Source: Alphaproteobacteria bacterium (GTDB lineage Bacteria > Pseudomonadota > Alphaproteobacteria > Rs-D84). Taken from it: a DNA stretch of 32,413 nt. The translations under genes were made by a program, and so were the position numbers. How positions within the stretch are numbered: the first letter of the stretch is position 1; the number at the start of each line of letters is the position of its first letter. Of this stretch, positions 1 to 8,590 are shown in pieces. The stretch is taken from assembly GCA_017466525.1 (NCBI GenBank), contig JAFTTY010000027.1, positions 1-32,413 on the forward strand. Direction: 5' to 3'. The notes under the pieces were generated by a model, which was given only the letters and a program-made list of their open reading frames with translations, was not told where the DNA came from and did no database searches.

Positions 1-531
1 AATGGGTTCTATTCACCGTCTGGTTTGGGTTCCATTGCCCCAGAGAATTGTTATGGTATGTTGAATGAAGGTTCGTATATTGATACGCCGTATTCAGAAG
101 AACAGAAATTGTGCCCGGCGGGTTCGTATCAACAGGGAGGTTTGAATATTTACTATGGTGATACGAAACTATGTTCGGTATGTACAAATGCGCCTGTGAA
201 TTCGACATATGATATTAGTGTGTCTGGTTGGACAAATGCGAATTGCCCATGGGAATGTAATGACGGGTATAATCAGACCGTTGATGCAAACGGCAATCCG
301 ATGTGTGATCAGATGTGTACTGTGCCGGGTATGAATTATATTAAATCCAGTACGGGTCTGTCGATACCATTGTATTCGTCCAAGGGTGCCGGTTGGGCGC
401 GCGCAATCGGGGTCAGCTTGGATGGTGGTCAGACGGCTTGCTATGGTCGTTTGGAACAAGACACAGGAAATGCACCAAGCGGTTCGTTGCGTGTAGATGT
501 TGGTGGAACCAAATATTATGCTGTTGAATAA
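1..531 (+). CDS. Cys-rich exported/surface protein, 3' end only
   Basis: The reading frame is open from base 1, so the start lies outside the window; the visible part is about 176 residues and ends at TAA 529-531. It is rich in paired cysteines, with motifs such as CPAGSY, CSVC, ANCPWECNDGY and CDQMC, typical of disulfide-bonded extracellular modules. The segment from IPLYS to SGSLRV resembles the module of the minus-strand proteins at 19409-20182 and 20692-21468 (VPLWS, then SGNTxCY, then SGRLKV). ANCxWxCxDG also occurs in the protein at 11015-12274. I do not recognise a named family. The inference is a secreted or outer-surface protein from a lineage-specific family. A strong terminator follows directly. 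Confidence 0.75.
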   Translation, partial: NGFYSPSGLGSIAPENCYGMLNEGSYIDTPYSEEQKLCPAGSYQQGGLNIYYGDTKLCSVCTNAPVNSTYDISVSGWTNANCPWECNDGYNQTVDANGNPMCDQMCTVPGMNYIKSSTGLSIPLYSSKGAGWARAIGVSLDGGQTACYGRLEQDTGNAPSGSLRVDVGGTKYYAVE

Positions 532-560
532 CAAAATCCCCCGTTTGGGGGATTTTGTTT
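531..560 (+). terminator. Rho-independent terminator after the first gene
   Basis: A 12-bp perfect stem (531-542 with 547-558) with loop GTTT, made of A4, T and C5 facing G5, A and T4, then a T-rich end. It overlaps the last base of the stop codon. The flanking A and T tracts would let it work on both strands. Confidence 0.85.
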
Positions 561-567
561 ATGTTCT

Positions 568-784
568 TGTCACCCCTGCGACGGCAGGAGTGGGGCTAAG
601 TAGTGAGAGCAACGCGAACCAGAAAAATTATAAAATAGTGATGAATGTAAATTTTCCTGCCTGGTATCACCCACAAAAATTTTTCAATTTTTGCGGGACC
701 CGAAGCAGGAAAGACAAAATCAAAGATTTTGTTTAAAGAAAAGAATTCATCCCCTGGGGACCGCAGGGTATCGTTGGGGTGACA
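568..784. repeat. Dispersed palindromic repeat, copy 1
   Basis: This fills most of the gap between the first gene and the minus-strand gene at 816-1028. The left end TGTCACCCCTGCG (568-580) is matched by an inverted TGTCACCCC at the right end (776-784). Bases 568-655 match 12393-12479 almost base for base, including GAGCAACGCGAACCA and AATTATAAAATAGTGAT. An internal GCAGGAAAGACA (about 704-715) resembles the right end of copy 2, so this copy may be composite or carry a nested unit. Open frames across it are shared with copy 2 only because the repeat is shared, and are not treated as genes. Confidence 0.7.
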
Positions 785-815
785 AAACTCTTTGAATTTT
801 GGTGTTGGAATTGGC

Positions 816-1028
816 TTATTTTTCGCCCATTTTGCGTGCGCTGTTCAGGGCGTGACGCAAGGCCTGCTCTGCAATCTGGCGGATTTTTGGGGCAAATGTG
901 CGCATGTTCATTGTGTCCGCAACTGTATTACCAAACAGACGTGCAATATATTCGATTTGGGTCGGGGCGATGATGTAAACGTCGCTGGTTATTGATTCTG
1001 GATTTAATTTTTGTACTGGTTCACGCAT
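816..1028 (-). CDS. Small hypothetical protein, 70 aa
   Basis: An ATG at 1026-1028 is preceded on the minus strand by a strong purine-rich Shine-Dalgarno (AGGGGGGAT) at good spacing, and the frame ends at TAA 816-818. The product is soluble-looking, with no signal peptide. It has an N-terminal segment IIAPTQIEYIARLFGN and a basic helical C-terminus ending in RKMGEK. I do not recognise the family. It is transcribed divergently from secA from a shared 150-bp region that holds back-to-back promoters. The SD and an extended -10 promoter are the main reasons for calling it a gene rather than a chance frame. Confidence 0.65.
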   Translation of the reverse strand: MREPVQKLNPESITSDVYIIAPTQIEYIARLFGNTVADTMNMRTFAPKIRQIAEQALRHALNSARKMGEK

Positions 1029-1100
1029 GATTTTATCCCCCCTATTCCGTGATTTTTTTAAATTTATTCGATTTTTGACTTGTTTGTCGTTGTTAAGTGC

Positions 1101-1128
1101 ATTATATCATAAAGTATCTTGACCGCAA
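1101..1128 (-). promoter_or_regulatory. Extended -10 promoter for the 70-aa gene
   Basis: On the minus strand TGATATAAT gives an extended -10 (TATAAT at 1106-1101), with TTGCGG 16 bases upstream (1128-1123). The 13-base string TTATGATATAATG also occurs in front of the phosphofructokinase gene. It overlaps the secA promoter, so the two could interfere. Confidence 0.5.
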
Positions 1129-1147
1129 GTCGCAAAATTGCTATATA
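1119..1147 (+). promoter_or_regulatory. Sigma-70-type promoter of secA
   Basis: TTGACC (1119-1124), a 17-base spacer and TATATA (1142-1147), 28 bases before the secA start. The secA ribosome site AAGGAAG lies between promoter and start. Confidence 0.6.
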
Positions 1148-1175
1148 TTTCGTGAGAAAATAAGGAAGATATATT

Positions 1176-3788
1176 ATGAAAAACATTTTTAGTAAAATAT
1201 TGGGGTCTGCCAACGACAGAATTGTTAAAAGTTATGACAAGACTGTGTCTTTGATTAATGATTTAGAACCTAAATATCATGCAATGACAGATGATGAGTT
1301 GCGTGCACAAACGGTTAGTTTGCGCGAAAGACTGGCAAATGGCGAAAAAGAAAAAGATATTTTGCCGGATGCGTTCGCCCTGGTACGCGAGGCGTCTGTT
1401 CGTACAATCGGATTGCGTCATTTTAATGTGCAAATGATTGGTGGTATGGTTCTGACCAATGGGCAAATTGCAGAAATGAAAACCGGTGAAGGTAAAACAC
1501 TGGTCGCGACGCTGGCAATGTTCTTAAAGGCGTTGTATGGCAAAGGTGCGCACTTGATTACAGTAAATGACTATTTGGCATCGCGTGACGCAGAATGGAT
1601 GGGCCAGATTTATCGTTTCTTGGGCTTGACAGTTGGTATTATTCAGCATGATATGACAGACGAGGAAAGACGTGCAGCATATGCGTGTGATATTACGTAT
1701 GTGACGAATTCTGAATTGGGATTTGATTATCTGCGTGATAATATGAAATTTACCAAAAAGCAACAGGTTCTGCGCCCGTTCTTTTATGCAATTGTTGACG
1801 AAGTCGATAGTATCTTGATTGACGAGGCACGTACACCACTGATTATATCTGGCCCGGCCGAAGATACCAGTGAACTGTATGCCCAGGTCGATGCGGTTGT
1901 TGCGCAATTTACAGAATCTGATTTCAAAAAGGATGAAAAAGATAGACATGTGACGCTGACAGAAAGTGGCGCAGATACAGCAACACGTTTGTTAAAAGAT
2001 GCGGGATTGTTGGTTGGGGATAATTTATATGCGTCTGATAATGCAGCCTTGGTTATGCATATTCAACAGGCTTTGTTGGCGCATCATTTGTTCCAGAAAG
2101 ATGTAAACTATGTTGTGCGTAATGGCGAAATCTTAATTGTTGATGAATTTACAGGACGCGTTATGACAGGTCGCAGATTTGGTAAAGGTCTGCACCAGGC
2201 GATAGAGGCCAAAGAACATGTGCGTGTTCAGCCGGAAAATCAAACTGTGTCCAGTATTTCATATCAGAACTTGTTCCGTTTGTATCCATCATTGTCTGGT
2301 ATGACGGGTACTGCAATGACCGAAGCGGCAGAATTCGAAGAAATCTATAAATTGCGCGTTGTGTCGATTCCAACAAATCGCCCGGTTGCGCGTGTCGATC
2401 ACCACGATGAAATTTATCGTAACAAAGATGAAAAATATGATGCAATCTTGAAACAAATTGCAGATTGTATGACCCGGAAACAGCCGGTTCTGGTTGGTAC
2501 TGTGTCAATTGAAAAATCAGAAGAATTAGCAGAAATTGTACGCAAAAAATTAGGTGTTAATCCGGCGGTCTTGAACGCAAAACAGCACGAGTCTGAGGCA
2601 AAAATCGTTGCCCAGGCCGGTGCGCCAGGTGCCGTTACAATCGCAACAAATATGGCGGGACGTGGTACAGATATCAAATTGGGTGGTAATGCAGAAGAAC
2701 TGATTGCAACGTTGGATGCGGATGCGCCTGATTATGAAAAAAAGAAAAAAGAAATCTATGCAACGATTGAGGCAAATAAAAAACAAGTCTTGGATGCCGG
2801 TGGCTTGTACGTAATTGGTACGGAAAGACATGAATCGCGTCGTATTGATAATCAGTTGCGTGGCCGTTCCGGACGTCAGGGCGACCCAGGTGATTCAAAG
2901 TTCTTTTTGGCGTTGGATGACGATTTAATGCGTATCTTTGGTGCGGCACGTCTGCAAGGTATGTTGTCGACCTTGGGTTTAAAAACGGGCGAAGCAATTA
3001 CACACCCATGGATTACCAAGGCCTTGGAAAAAGCGCAAAAACGTGTAGAGGCACGATATTTCGAAGCGCGTAAGGAATTGTTAAAATATGATGATGTTGC
3101 AAATGAACAACGTACGGTTATTTATAAACAGCGTGATGACTTGATGACATCAGAAGATTTGTCTGGTCTGGCGTCAGAGATGATTGGTGATGTTGTTGAA
3201 CTGATTTGCGAAAATAACATTCCAGAAAAAGGTACGTCTGCGGATTGGAATCTGAATGGTATTCATAATGCGATGTTGCGTGTGTTCGCGTTGGATATCA
3301 CAGATATCGAAAAGTGGAAAACAGATGAACAAATTACAGAACGCAAGGCGTATGAAATCTTGTTCAACTTGGCAATGCGCAGATATGAACACCAGGCAAC
3401 CAAATACGGCCCAGAACTGATGCATATGGCTTCGCGTCAGATGATGTTGGGTGCGTTGGATTCTGTGTGGAAAAAACATTTACAACAGATGGATTATCTG
3501 CAAAGTGCAATCGGTTTGCGTGGATACGCCCAGAAAAACCCATTGTATGAATATAAACGTGAGGCATTAGAGATATTTAAAAACACAATTAATAACTTTA
3601 AAATAATGTCTGTGTCTTATATCAGTCGTATGGAATTAACACGTGAAGATGTTGCCGCGACCGAGGCAGAACGTGCCAAACATGACGCAGGATTAAATCA
3701 GGCCACCGGTATGGATAGCCGTCGTAATGCGCCATGCCCATGCGGTTCTGGTAAAAAGTTTAAGCATTGTTGTGGTAAATTGCACTAA
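1176..3788 (+). CDS. secA: Preprotein translocase ATPase SecA
   Basis: SecA is the ATP-driven motor that pushes unfolded preproteins through SecYEG. The product is 870 aa, normal for the family. Walker A GEGKT is at residues 104-108 and the DEAD-type box DEVD at 208-211. The helicase signatures GRGTDIKLGG and GRSGRQGDPGDS lie further on, and the C-terminus carries the zinc-binding CPCGSGKKFKHCC that contacts SecB and lipids. The start follows AAGGAAG at a suitable distance and matches the family N-terminus. It has its own promoter and a hairpin at the stop codon, so it is probably monocistronic. The many exported proteins in this window would be its clients. No key motif is missing. Confidence 0.98.
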   Translation: MKNIFSKILGSANDRIVKSYDKTVSLINDLEPKYHAMTDDELRAQTVSLRERLANGEKEKDILPDAFALVREASVRTIGLRHFNVQMIGGMVLTNGQIAEMKTGEGKTLVATLAMFLKALYGKGAHLITVNDYLASRDAEWMGQIYRFLGLTVGIIQHDMTDEERRAAYACDITYVTNSELGFDYLRDNMKFTKKQQVLRPFFYAIVDEVDSILIDEARTPLIISGPAEDTSELYAQVDAVVAQFTESDFKKDEKDRHVTLTESGADTATRLLKDAGLLVGDNLYASDNAALVMHIQQALLAHHLFQKDVNYVVRNGEILIVDEFTGRVMTGRRFGKGLHQAIEAKEHVRVQPENQTVSSISYQNLFRLYPSLSGMTGTAMTEAAEFEEIYKLRVVSIPTNRPVARVDHHDEIYRNKDEKYDAILKQIADCMTRKQPVLVGTVSIEKSEELAEIVRKKLGVNPAVLNAKQHESEAKIVAQAGAPGAVTIATNMAGRGTDIKLGGNAEELIATLDADAPDYEKKKKEIYATIEANKKQVLDAGGLYVIGTERHESRRIDNQLRGRSGRQGDPGDSKFFLALDDDLMRIFGAARLQGMLSTLGLKTGEAITHPWITKALEKAQKRVEARYFEARKELLKYDDVANEQRTVIYKQRDDLMTSEDLSGLASEMIGDVVELICENNIPEKGTSADWNLNGIHNAMLRVFALDITDIEKWKTDEQITERKAYEILFNLAMRRYEHQATKYGPELMHMASRQMMLGALDSVWKKHLQQMDYLQSAIGLRGYAQKNPLYEYKREALEIFKNTINNFKIMSVSYISRMELTREDVAATEAERAKHDAGLNQATGMDSRRNAPCPCGSGKKFKHCCGKLH

Positions 3789-3806
3789 ATATAAATAGTG
3801 CAATTT
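3780..3806 (+). terminator. Terminator hairpin over the secA stop codon
   Basis: A perfect 8-bp stem TTGCACTA/TAGTGCAA (3780-3787 with 3796-3803), an A/T loop containing part of the secA stop region, and a short T run. It is AT-rich, so termination strength is uncertain. Confidence 0.55.
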
Positions 3807-3851
3807 ATCTGTGTTTATTTGTTCTTTTTTGCATGCTAAAAGGAAGGGGTT

Positions 3852-6800
3852 ATGCAAGAATTTATCCATCTTCGCACACATTCGCGTTTTTCTGTTGGTG
3901 CCAGTACATTAACAATAAAAAAAATTCCGGCGCTGTGTTTAGAACATGGTATGTCGGCGTGTGCGTTGACGTATACTAATTTGATGTCTGGGTGTGCGGA
4001 ATTTTCCGATGTTATGCCAAAAAATAAAGTTCAGCCAATTATTGGGGTTGAAATTTCGTTGAATCATCATAGCGCCGATCCGAAAATTTTGCGTGCAAAT
4101 TCAATGTCTAAAATCGTATTGTTGGCGCAAAATCACAACGGATATTTAAACCTGTGCGAATTAAATAGAATAATGTATATGCGTGGTGAAAATCATCATT
4201 TGGGACCGCATGTGTCTTTTGATGAATTGACGTCGCACAGTGATGGGTTGATTTGTTTGTCGGGTGCACATTTGGGCCCAATTGGCATGGCGATATTAAA
4301 CGGTCAAGACGATCAGGCGCGTGCATATGCAAAACGTATGCTGGATATTTTTGGGGACAGATTTTATATCGAAATTCAACGGCACGGATTGGAAGATGAA
4401 ATAAAGACAGAGCCAGCGTTTTTAAAAATCGCCATGGATTTAAATATTCCAATTGTTGCAACAAATGATGTTTGTTTTGCGTCAAATAAAGATTATGAAT
4501 CTGCTGATGCGTTGGGGTGTGTCTTGGGACAGACCAAGGTTATTGACCCAGAACGTCCGCGTAAATCATCGGAACAATATTTTAAGTCGTCAGAACAGAT
4601 GGCAGAAATATTTTCTGACCTGCCAGAGGCAATAGAGAATACTTTTGTAATTGCACAGCGTTGTGGCTTTATGGTTAACGTTCATGAAAAACCATTGTTG
4701 CCACGTTTCGGTGATGACCTGGAAACAGAATGTCAGATGTTGCGTGATAATACGATGAGTGGTTTGAAACGCCGACTGGAACAAAATGGTATCACAGATA
4801 CTGCGCCATATTATGAACAGGCAGAATTTGAACTGGGTGTCATTATCGGTATGGGATTCCCAGGATATTTCTTGATTGTTGCAGATTATATTGATTGGTG
4901 CAGAAATAATGATGTTTTAACTGGGCCTGGGCGCGGGTCGGGTGCGGGTTCTATTGTTGCGTGGGCGTTGGGTATTACAAATGTAGACCCATTAAAATAT
5001 GGGTTGCTGTTTGAACGTTTCTTGAATCCAGATCGAATTTCAATGCCAGACTTTGACGTTGACTTTGAACCAACTGGTATTGAACGTGTGTTGGCGTATG
5101 TTTGTGATAAATATGGCCATGATTCTGTGTGTCGAATTATCACGTTTGGTTCATTACAGGCGCGTGGCGCGGTGCGTGACATTGGACGTGTGTATGGTAT
5201 GCCCTATTCCAAGTCAGATAGACTGTCAAAACTGATTCCGCAAGATGCCAAGACGTTAAAAGATGCGGTTGATATGTCGACAGAAATACAAGACGTTTTG
5301 AATAATGACCAAGATTTAAACAAGGTCGTGACAATCGCAGAAGAATTAGAAGGTTCGTTGCGAAATCTGGGTCAGCATGCGTGTGGTGTTGTTATTGGTG
5401 ACAGGCCAACAACAAAAATTGCGCCGGTGTATCGTGATCCTGCCAACCCGTTGCCATCATGTCAGTATGATGGAAAATATTTGGAAAAGTCTGGCTTGAT
5501 TAAGTTTGACTTTTTGGGATTGGAAACGTTGGTTGTGTTGAAATATGCAACACGTTTAATTCAGCAGACACGCGGGATAAATATCGATTTAGATCAAATT
5601 CCAACAGATGATGCCAAGACAATGAAATTATGGCAACAAGGTTTGACCGAAGGTATATTTCAATTCGATGCCCCGTTTGTTCAGCAGACTTTGCGAAAAA
5701 TGCATCCGACCAGTTTCTTGGAAATTTCTGCGTTAAATGCGTTGAACCGTCCAGGGCCAATTGCATTTATTCCGCAATTTATTGCGCGTATGCATGGCGA
5801 AGAATCGATTGAATATGTTCATCCAAAGGCAGAGCCTATTTTAAAAGAAACGTATGGCATTATCGTGTACCAAGAACAGGTTATGCAATTGACGCGTGCG
5901 TTGGCTGGGTTTACGCGTGGACAATCTGATAACGTGCGTAAAGCGATGGGTAAAAAGATTATCGCCATGTTGGATGAATTGGAAGGTAAATTCTATGAAG
6001 GGTGCGAAAAAGAAGGAACCTTGGATAGAGATACGGCCAAAGACCTGTGGGAAAAGTTTAAGGACTTTGCAAAATATGCATTTAATAAATCGCATGCAAT
6101 TGCGTATTCGATTGTTGCAAACCAGTGCGCGTATTTAAAGGCAAACTATACACCGGAATTTTTGGCTGCGTCAATGTCCAGTAACTTGAACGATACAGAT
6201 CAATTGGCGATATTCGTTGATGACGCCAAGACTAATTTCGGTATTCAGATTATTGCACCTGATATTAATCAAAGTGAATCTTTATTTACTGTTCGTGATG
6301 GCAAGATTATTTATGCCTTGGCGGCATTAAAGGGTGTTGGTACCGCCGTCACAGATGCAATTGTTGCAGAACGAAATGCCGGTGGAAAGTTTAAGAATTT
6401 AACAGACTTTGCAAAACGTTGTGCGCCATTTATGAACAAGCGTGTTTTAGAAGCGTTCGCAAAAACAGGTGTATTGGATTCTTTGGAACCAAATCGTGCA
6501 TTAATTTACATGAATGCAGATGCAATATTGACGTATGCGTCCAAGGCGCGTGACGGTGCAAATATGTTGTCTTTGTTTGCAAATACGGTTGAAGACGATG
6601 TGCCAGAAGACAGATTGCGCAAAAATTTGCCAAAGACAGAACCGTGGACATTTGGTCAGCGCTTGGAAAACGAACTGTCTGCGTTGGGTTTTTATATTTC
6701 TGCCCATCCGTTGGATCAATATAAACACTTGATTGAACGGGCTAAACTGGCCACCAGCGCAAGCCTGGAAACAATGGGCGACAGAAAGCCTGTGCAAATT

Positions 6801-7259
6801 GCGGCAAACGTAAATTCGTTTGGACGTCGTCGTACCAAGACAGGCAAAGAAATGATTACAATTAATGCGTCGGATAGTTTTGGAAATATTGATGCCGTTG
6901 CGTTTGGTGATATGGCAATTGAATTCTCGCAAATTTTAAGCAATGAAAATGTTGTGCTGATTTCGGGCAAGGTGTCGAACCGTGATGACAGGGTTTCTAT
7001 ATTTGTTGATTCTATTACGCCGTTGACAGAATGGGTTGCCAAAATTGCAAAGCAAGTGACAATGGATATTCGTGATCAGGCGGTATTGCAAGACGTAAAA
7101 AAGGCTTTGATTGCCCTGCCCCGTGGATTTACAAAGGTGATTTTGAATCTGCATGGTGCAGACAAAACGGTTAAGATTGCATTGCCTGGGGGCGTTGAAT
7201 TAGGCGCGACGACAGTCGCGGATTTAACGGCCTTGGGTGTTCGTGTGGAGATACAATAA
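3852..7259 (+). CDS. dnaE: DNA polymerase III alpha subunit
   Basis: The replicative polymerase catalytic subunit, 1135 aa, close to the usual ~1160. The N-terminal PHP domain starts with HLRTHSRFS. The catalytic core has GPGRGSGAGS and PDFDVDF, with the aspartates at residues 402 and 404 aligning with E. coli D401/D403. The helix-hairpin-helix and OB-fold (ITINASDSFGNID) follow in order. In the PHP domain the usual TDxxN motif reads LTYTN, so a metal-binding acid is lost. This fits an inactive PHP exonuclease, as is common when a separate epsilon subunit proofreads. The start follows AGGAAGG at good spacing. The ribosome site of rsmH lies inside its last codons, implying coupled expression. 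Confidence 0.97.
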   Translation: MQEFIHLRTHSRFSVGASTLTIKKIPALCLEHGMSACALTYTNLMSGCAEFSDVMPKNKVQPIIGVEISLNHHSADPKILRANSMSKIVLLAQNHNGYLNLCELNRIMYMRGENHHLGPHVSFDELTSHSDGLICLSGAHLGPIGMAILNGQDDQARAYAKRMLDIFGDRFYIEIQRHGLEDEIKTEPAFLKIAMDLNIPIVATNDVCFASNKDYESADALGCVLGQTKVIDPERPRKSSEQYFKSSEQMAEIFSDLPEAIENTFVIAQRCGFMVNVHEKPLLPRFGDDLETECQMLRDNTMSGLKRRLEQNGITDTAPYYEQAEFELGVIIGMGFPGYFLIVADYIDWCRNNDVLTGPGRGSGAGSIVAWALGITNVDPLKYGLLFERFLNPDRISMPDFDVDFEPTGIERVLAYVCDKYGHDSVCRIITFGSLQARGAVRDIGRVYGMPYSKSDRLSKLIPQDAKTLKDAVDMSTEIQDVLNNDQDLNKVVTIAEELEGSLRNLGQHACGVVIGDRPTTKIAPVYRDPANPLPSCQYDGKYLEKSGLIKFDFLGLETLVVLKYATRLIQQTRGINIDLDQIPTDDAKTMKLWQQGLTEGIFQFDAPFVQQTLRKMHPTSFLEISALNALNRPGPIAFIPQFIARMHGEESIEYVHPKAEPILKETYGIIVYQEQVMQLTRALAGFTRGQSDNVRKAMGKKIIAMLDELEGKFYEGCEKEGTLDRDTAKDLWEKFKDFAKYAFNKSHAIAYSIVANQCAYLKANYTPEFLAASMSSNLNDTDQLAIFVDDAKTNFGIQIIAPDINQSESLFTVRDGKIIYALAALKGVGTAVTDAIVAERNAGGKFKNLTDFAKRCAPFMNKRVLEAFAKTGVLDSLEPNRALIYMNADAILTYASKARDGANMLSLFANTVEDDVPEDRLRKNLPKTEPWTFGQRLENELSALGFYISAHPLDQYKHLIERAKLATSASLETMGDRKPVQIAANVNSFGRRRTKTGKEMITINASDSFGNIDAVAFGDMAIEFSQILSNENVVLISGKVSNRDDRVSIFVDSITPLTEWVAKIAKQVTMDIRDQAVLQDVKKALIALPRGFTKVILNLHGADKTVKIALPGGVELGATTVADLTALGVRVEIQ

Positions 7260-7260
7260 C

Positions 7261-8112
7261 ATGACAATGAAACATATTCCTGTGTTATTAGATGCGGTGC
7301 TAAATGCGTTGGGTGACATTGATGGCAAAACAATCGTTGATTGTACGTTTGGTGCCGGTGGATATTCGCGTGCTTTTTTAGAACGTGGCGCAAATGTTAT
7401 CGCGTTCGATAGGGATCCAAATGTGGTCGCAGATGCAGAAAAAATGCGTGTGCAATATGGTGACAGGTTTGATTTTATCCCACATACGTTCTCGCATATT
7501 TCAGATCTGGGGCGTACGGTTGACGCGATTGTTTTTGATTTGGGTATTTCGTCAATGCAAATTGATGTGCCAGAACGCGGCTTTTCCTTTCGGGCAGATG
7601 CGCCACTGGATATGCGGATGTCAGAAAGTGGAATTGATGCGGTGCAATGGATTGAAATGCACAGCGTGTCAGAACTGGCAGACGTATTGCGTACATATGG
7701 CGATATGAAAAAAGCAAATATATTGGCACGTGCAATAAAAGAAGTCGTCCCAAAGACAACATTTGAATTGCGGGATTTGATTCATAATCCCAAGGATGTC
7801 GCGCCTGTGTTTCAGGCCCTGCGAATTGCGGTTAATGACGAAATGGGCGAACTGGAACGCGCGTTGATTGCGGTGCCGGATTTGTTGACATCTGGTGGAA
7901 AGTGTATTTGTGTGACATTTCATTCATTAGAAGATAGAATTGTAAAGAATACGTTTCGGCGTTGGACAACTGCGCCTGGGGATCCACGTTTGCCAGTTGT
8001 TGCAAGTGCACCTTTTAGTTTGATACGATCCGCAGTGCCAACTGATGCAGAATTGGCGAATAATCCGCGCGCCCGTTCGGCTCATATGCGTGGTGTGATA
8101 AAATCATGTTGA
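7261..8112 (+). CDS. rsmH: 16S rRNA (cytosine-1402-N4)-methyltransferase RsmH
   Basis: Methylates N4 of C1402 in the ribosomal decoding centre using SAM. The 283-aa protein has DCTFGAGGYS (SAM loop), AFDRDP, DLGISSMQ, RGFSFRADAPLDMRM and FHSLEDRIVK, all diagnostic of the MraW/RsmH family. I chose ATG 7261, one base after the dnaE stop, because GGAG (7247-7250) lies 10 bases upstream and the family N-terminus is KHIPVLL; an upstream in-frame start inside dnaE is possible but lacks support. In most bacteria this gene opens the dcw division cluster (mraZ-rsmH-ftsL-ftsI). Here it follows dnaE, and no division gene comes after it. Confidence 0.95.
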   Translation: MTMKHIPVLLDAVLNALGDIDGKTIVDCTFGAGGYSRAFLERGANVIAFDRDPNVVADAEKMRVQYGDRFDFIPHTFSHISDLGRTVDAIVFDLGISSMQIDVPERGFSFRADAPLDMRMSESGIDAVQWIEMHSVSELADVLRTYGDMKKANILARAIKEVVPKTTFELRDLIHNPKDVAPVFQALRIAVNDEMGELERALIAVPDLLTSGGKCICVTFHSLEDRIVKNTFRRWTTAPGDPRLPVVASAPFSLIRSAVPTDAELANNPRARSAHMRGVIKSC

Positions 8113-8138
8113 CCGTATAAGCATATTTTTTGTATTCT
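8109..8138 (+). promoter_or_regulatory. Putative promoter of the 123-aa gene
   Basis: TTGACC (8109-8114) spanning the rsmH stop, an 18-base spacer and TATTCT (8133-8138), 24 bases before the next ATG. Confidence 0.4.
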
Positions 8139-8161
8139 GGATGTGAATAAGGAAAGGTAGT

Positions 8162-8533
8162 ATGAAAAAATCATCGTTAAACAAACTGGTCAAAAGTGCA
8201 GATGATGCAAAAAAGGTAAATCCGTTGGATTTGTCGTCTGATCAAGATTTAACGATTGCGTTAATGAATTTGTTGGCAATCGAAGATGAATTTGAATATG
8301 TGCGTGATATTCGTATTGAATTAATGTCCCGTATTGTTGCGCCTGATACAGATGCCTGGGGTATGTCGGAACGCCTGTTGGGAATGGCAATGCAGCTGAT
8401 TGATGATGGGAACAAGGCTACGGGTGATTCTGCATATAAATTATATAATCGTGCATATGAATTGTATTCGATGTTTTGGGGAATAAATATGGGGTTGGTA
8501 AAGATTGATGATATAAAATGTGATTGTATGTAA
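8162..8533 (+). CDS. Hypothetical protein, 123 aa
   Basis: A complete frame behind a good ribosome site (AAGGAAAGG, then ATG 8162), ending in TAA. The product is acidic, has no signal peptide or membrane segment, and is mostly predicted helix from its composition. It has a Lys-rich start (KKSSLNKLVKSADDAKK) and a Cys pair at the very end (CDCM). The central part, with LYNRAYELYSMFWG, looks like a TPR-type helical pair, but this is only an impression. I do not recognise the family. It stands between rsmH and an exported-protein gene that has its own promoter. Confidence 0.75.
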   Translation: MKKSSLNKLVKSADDAKKVNPLDLSSDQDLTIALMNLLAIEDEFEYVRDIRIELMSRIVAPDTDAWGMSERLLGMAMQLIDDGNKATGDSAYKLYNRAYELYSMFWGINMGLVKIDDIKCDCM

Positions 8534-8540
8534 TTTGGTG

Positions 8541-8570
8541 TTGATTCAAATGCTAAAAAAATGGTACAAT
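8541..8570 (+). promoter_or_regulatory. Promoter of the exported-protein pair
   Basis: TTGATT (8541-8546), an 18-base spacer and TACAAT (8565-8570), 20 bases before the GTG start of the 805-aa gene. It probably serves both genes up to the terminator at 12305. Confidence 0.5.
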
Positions 8571-8590
8571 TGTGAAAAGAGAGAATAATC

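Noticed and set aside
497..736. Open frame of about 79 codons across repeat copy 1
   Set aside because: Its similarity to a frame at 12271-12549 comes from the shared repeat. It overlaps a terminator and has no ribosome site.
779..995. Two plus-strand frames opposite the 70-aa gene
   Set aside because: No ribosome site, odd composition rich in Cys, Trp and Phe, and they overlap the better supported minus-strand gene.
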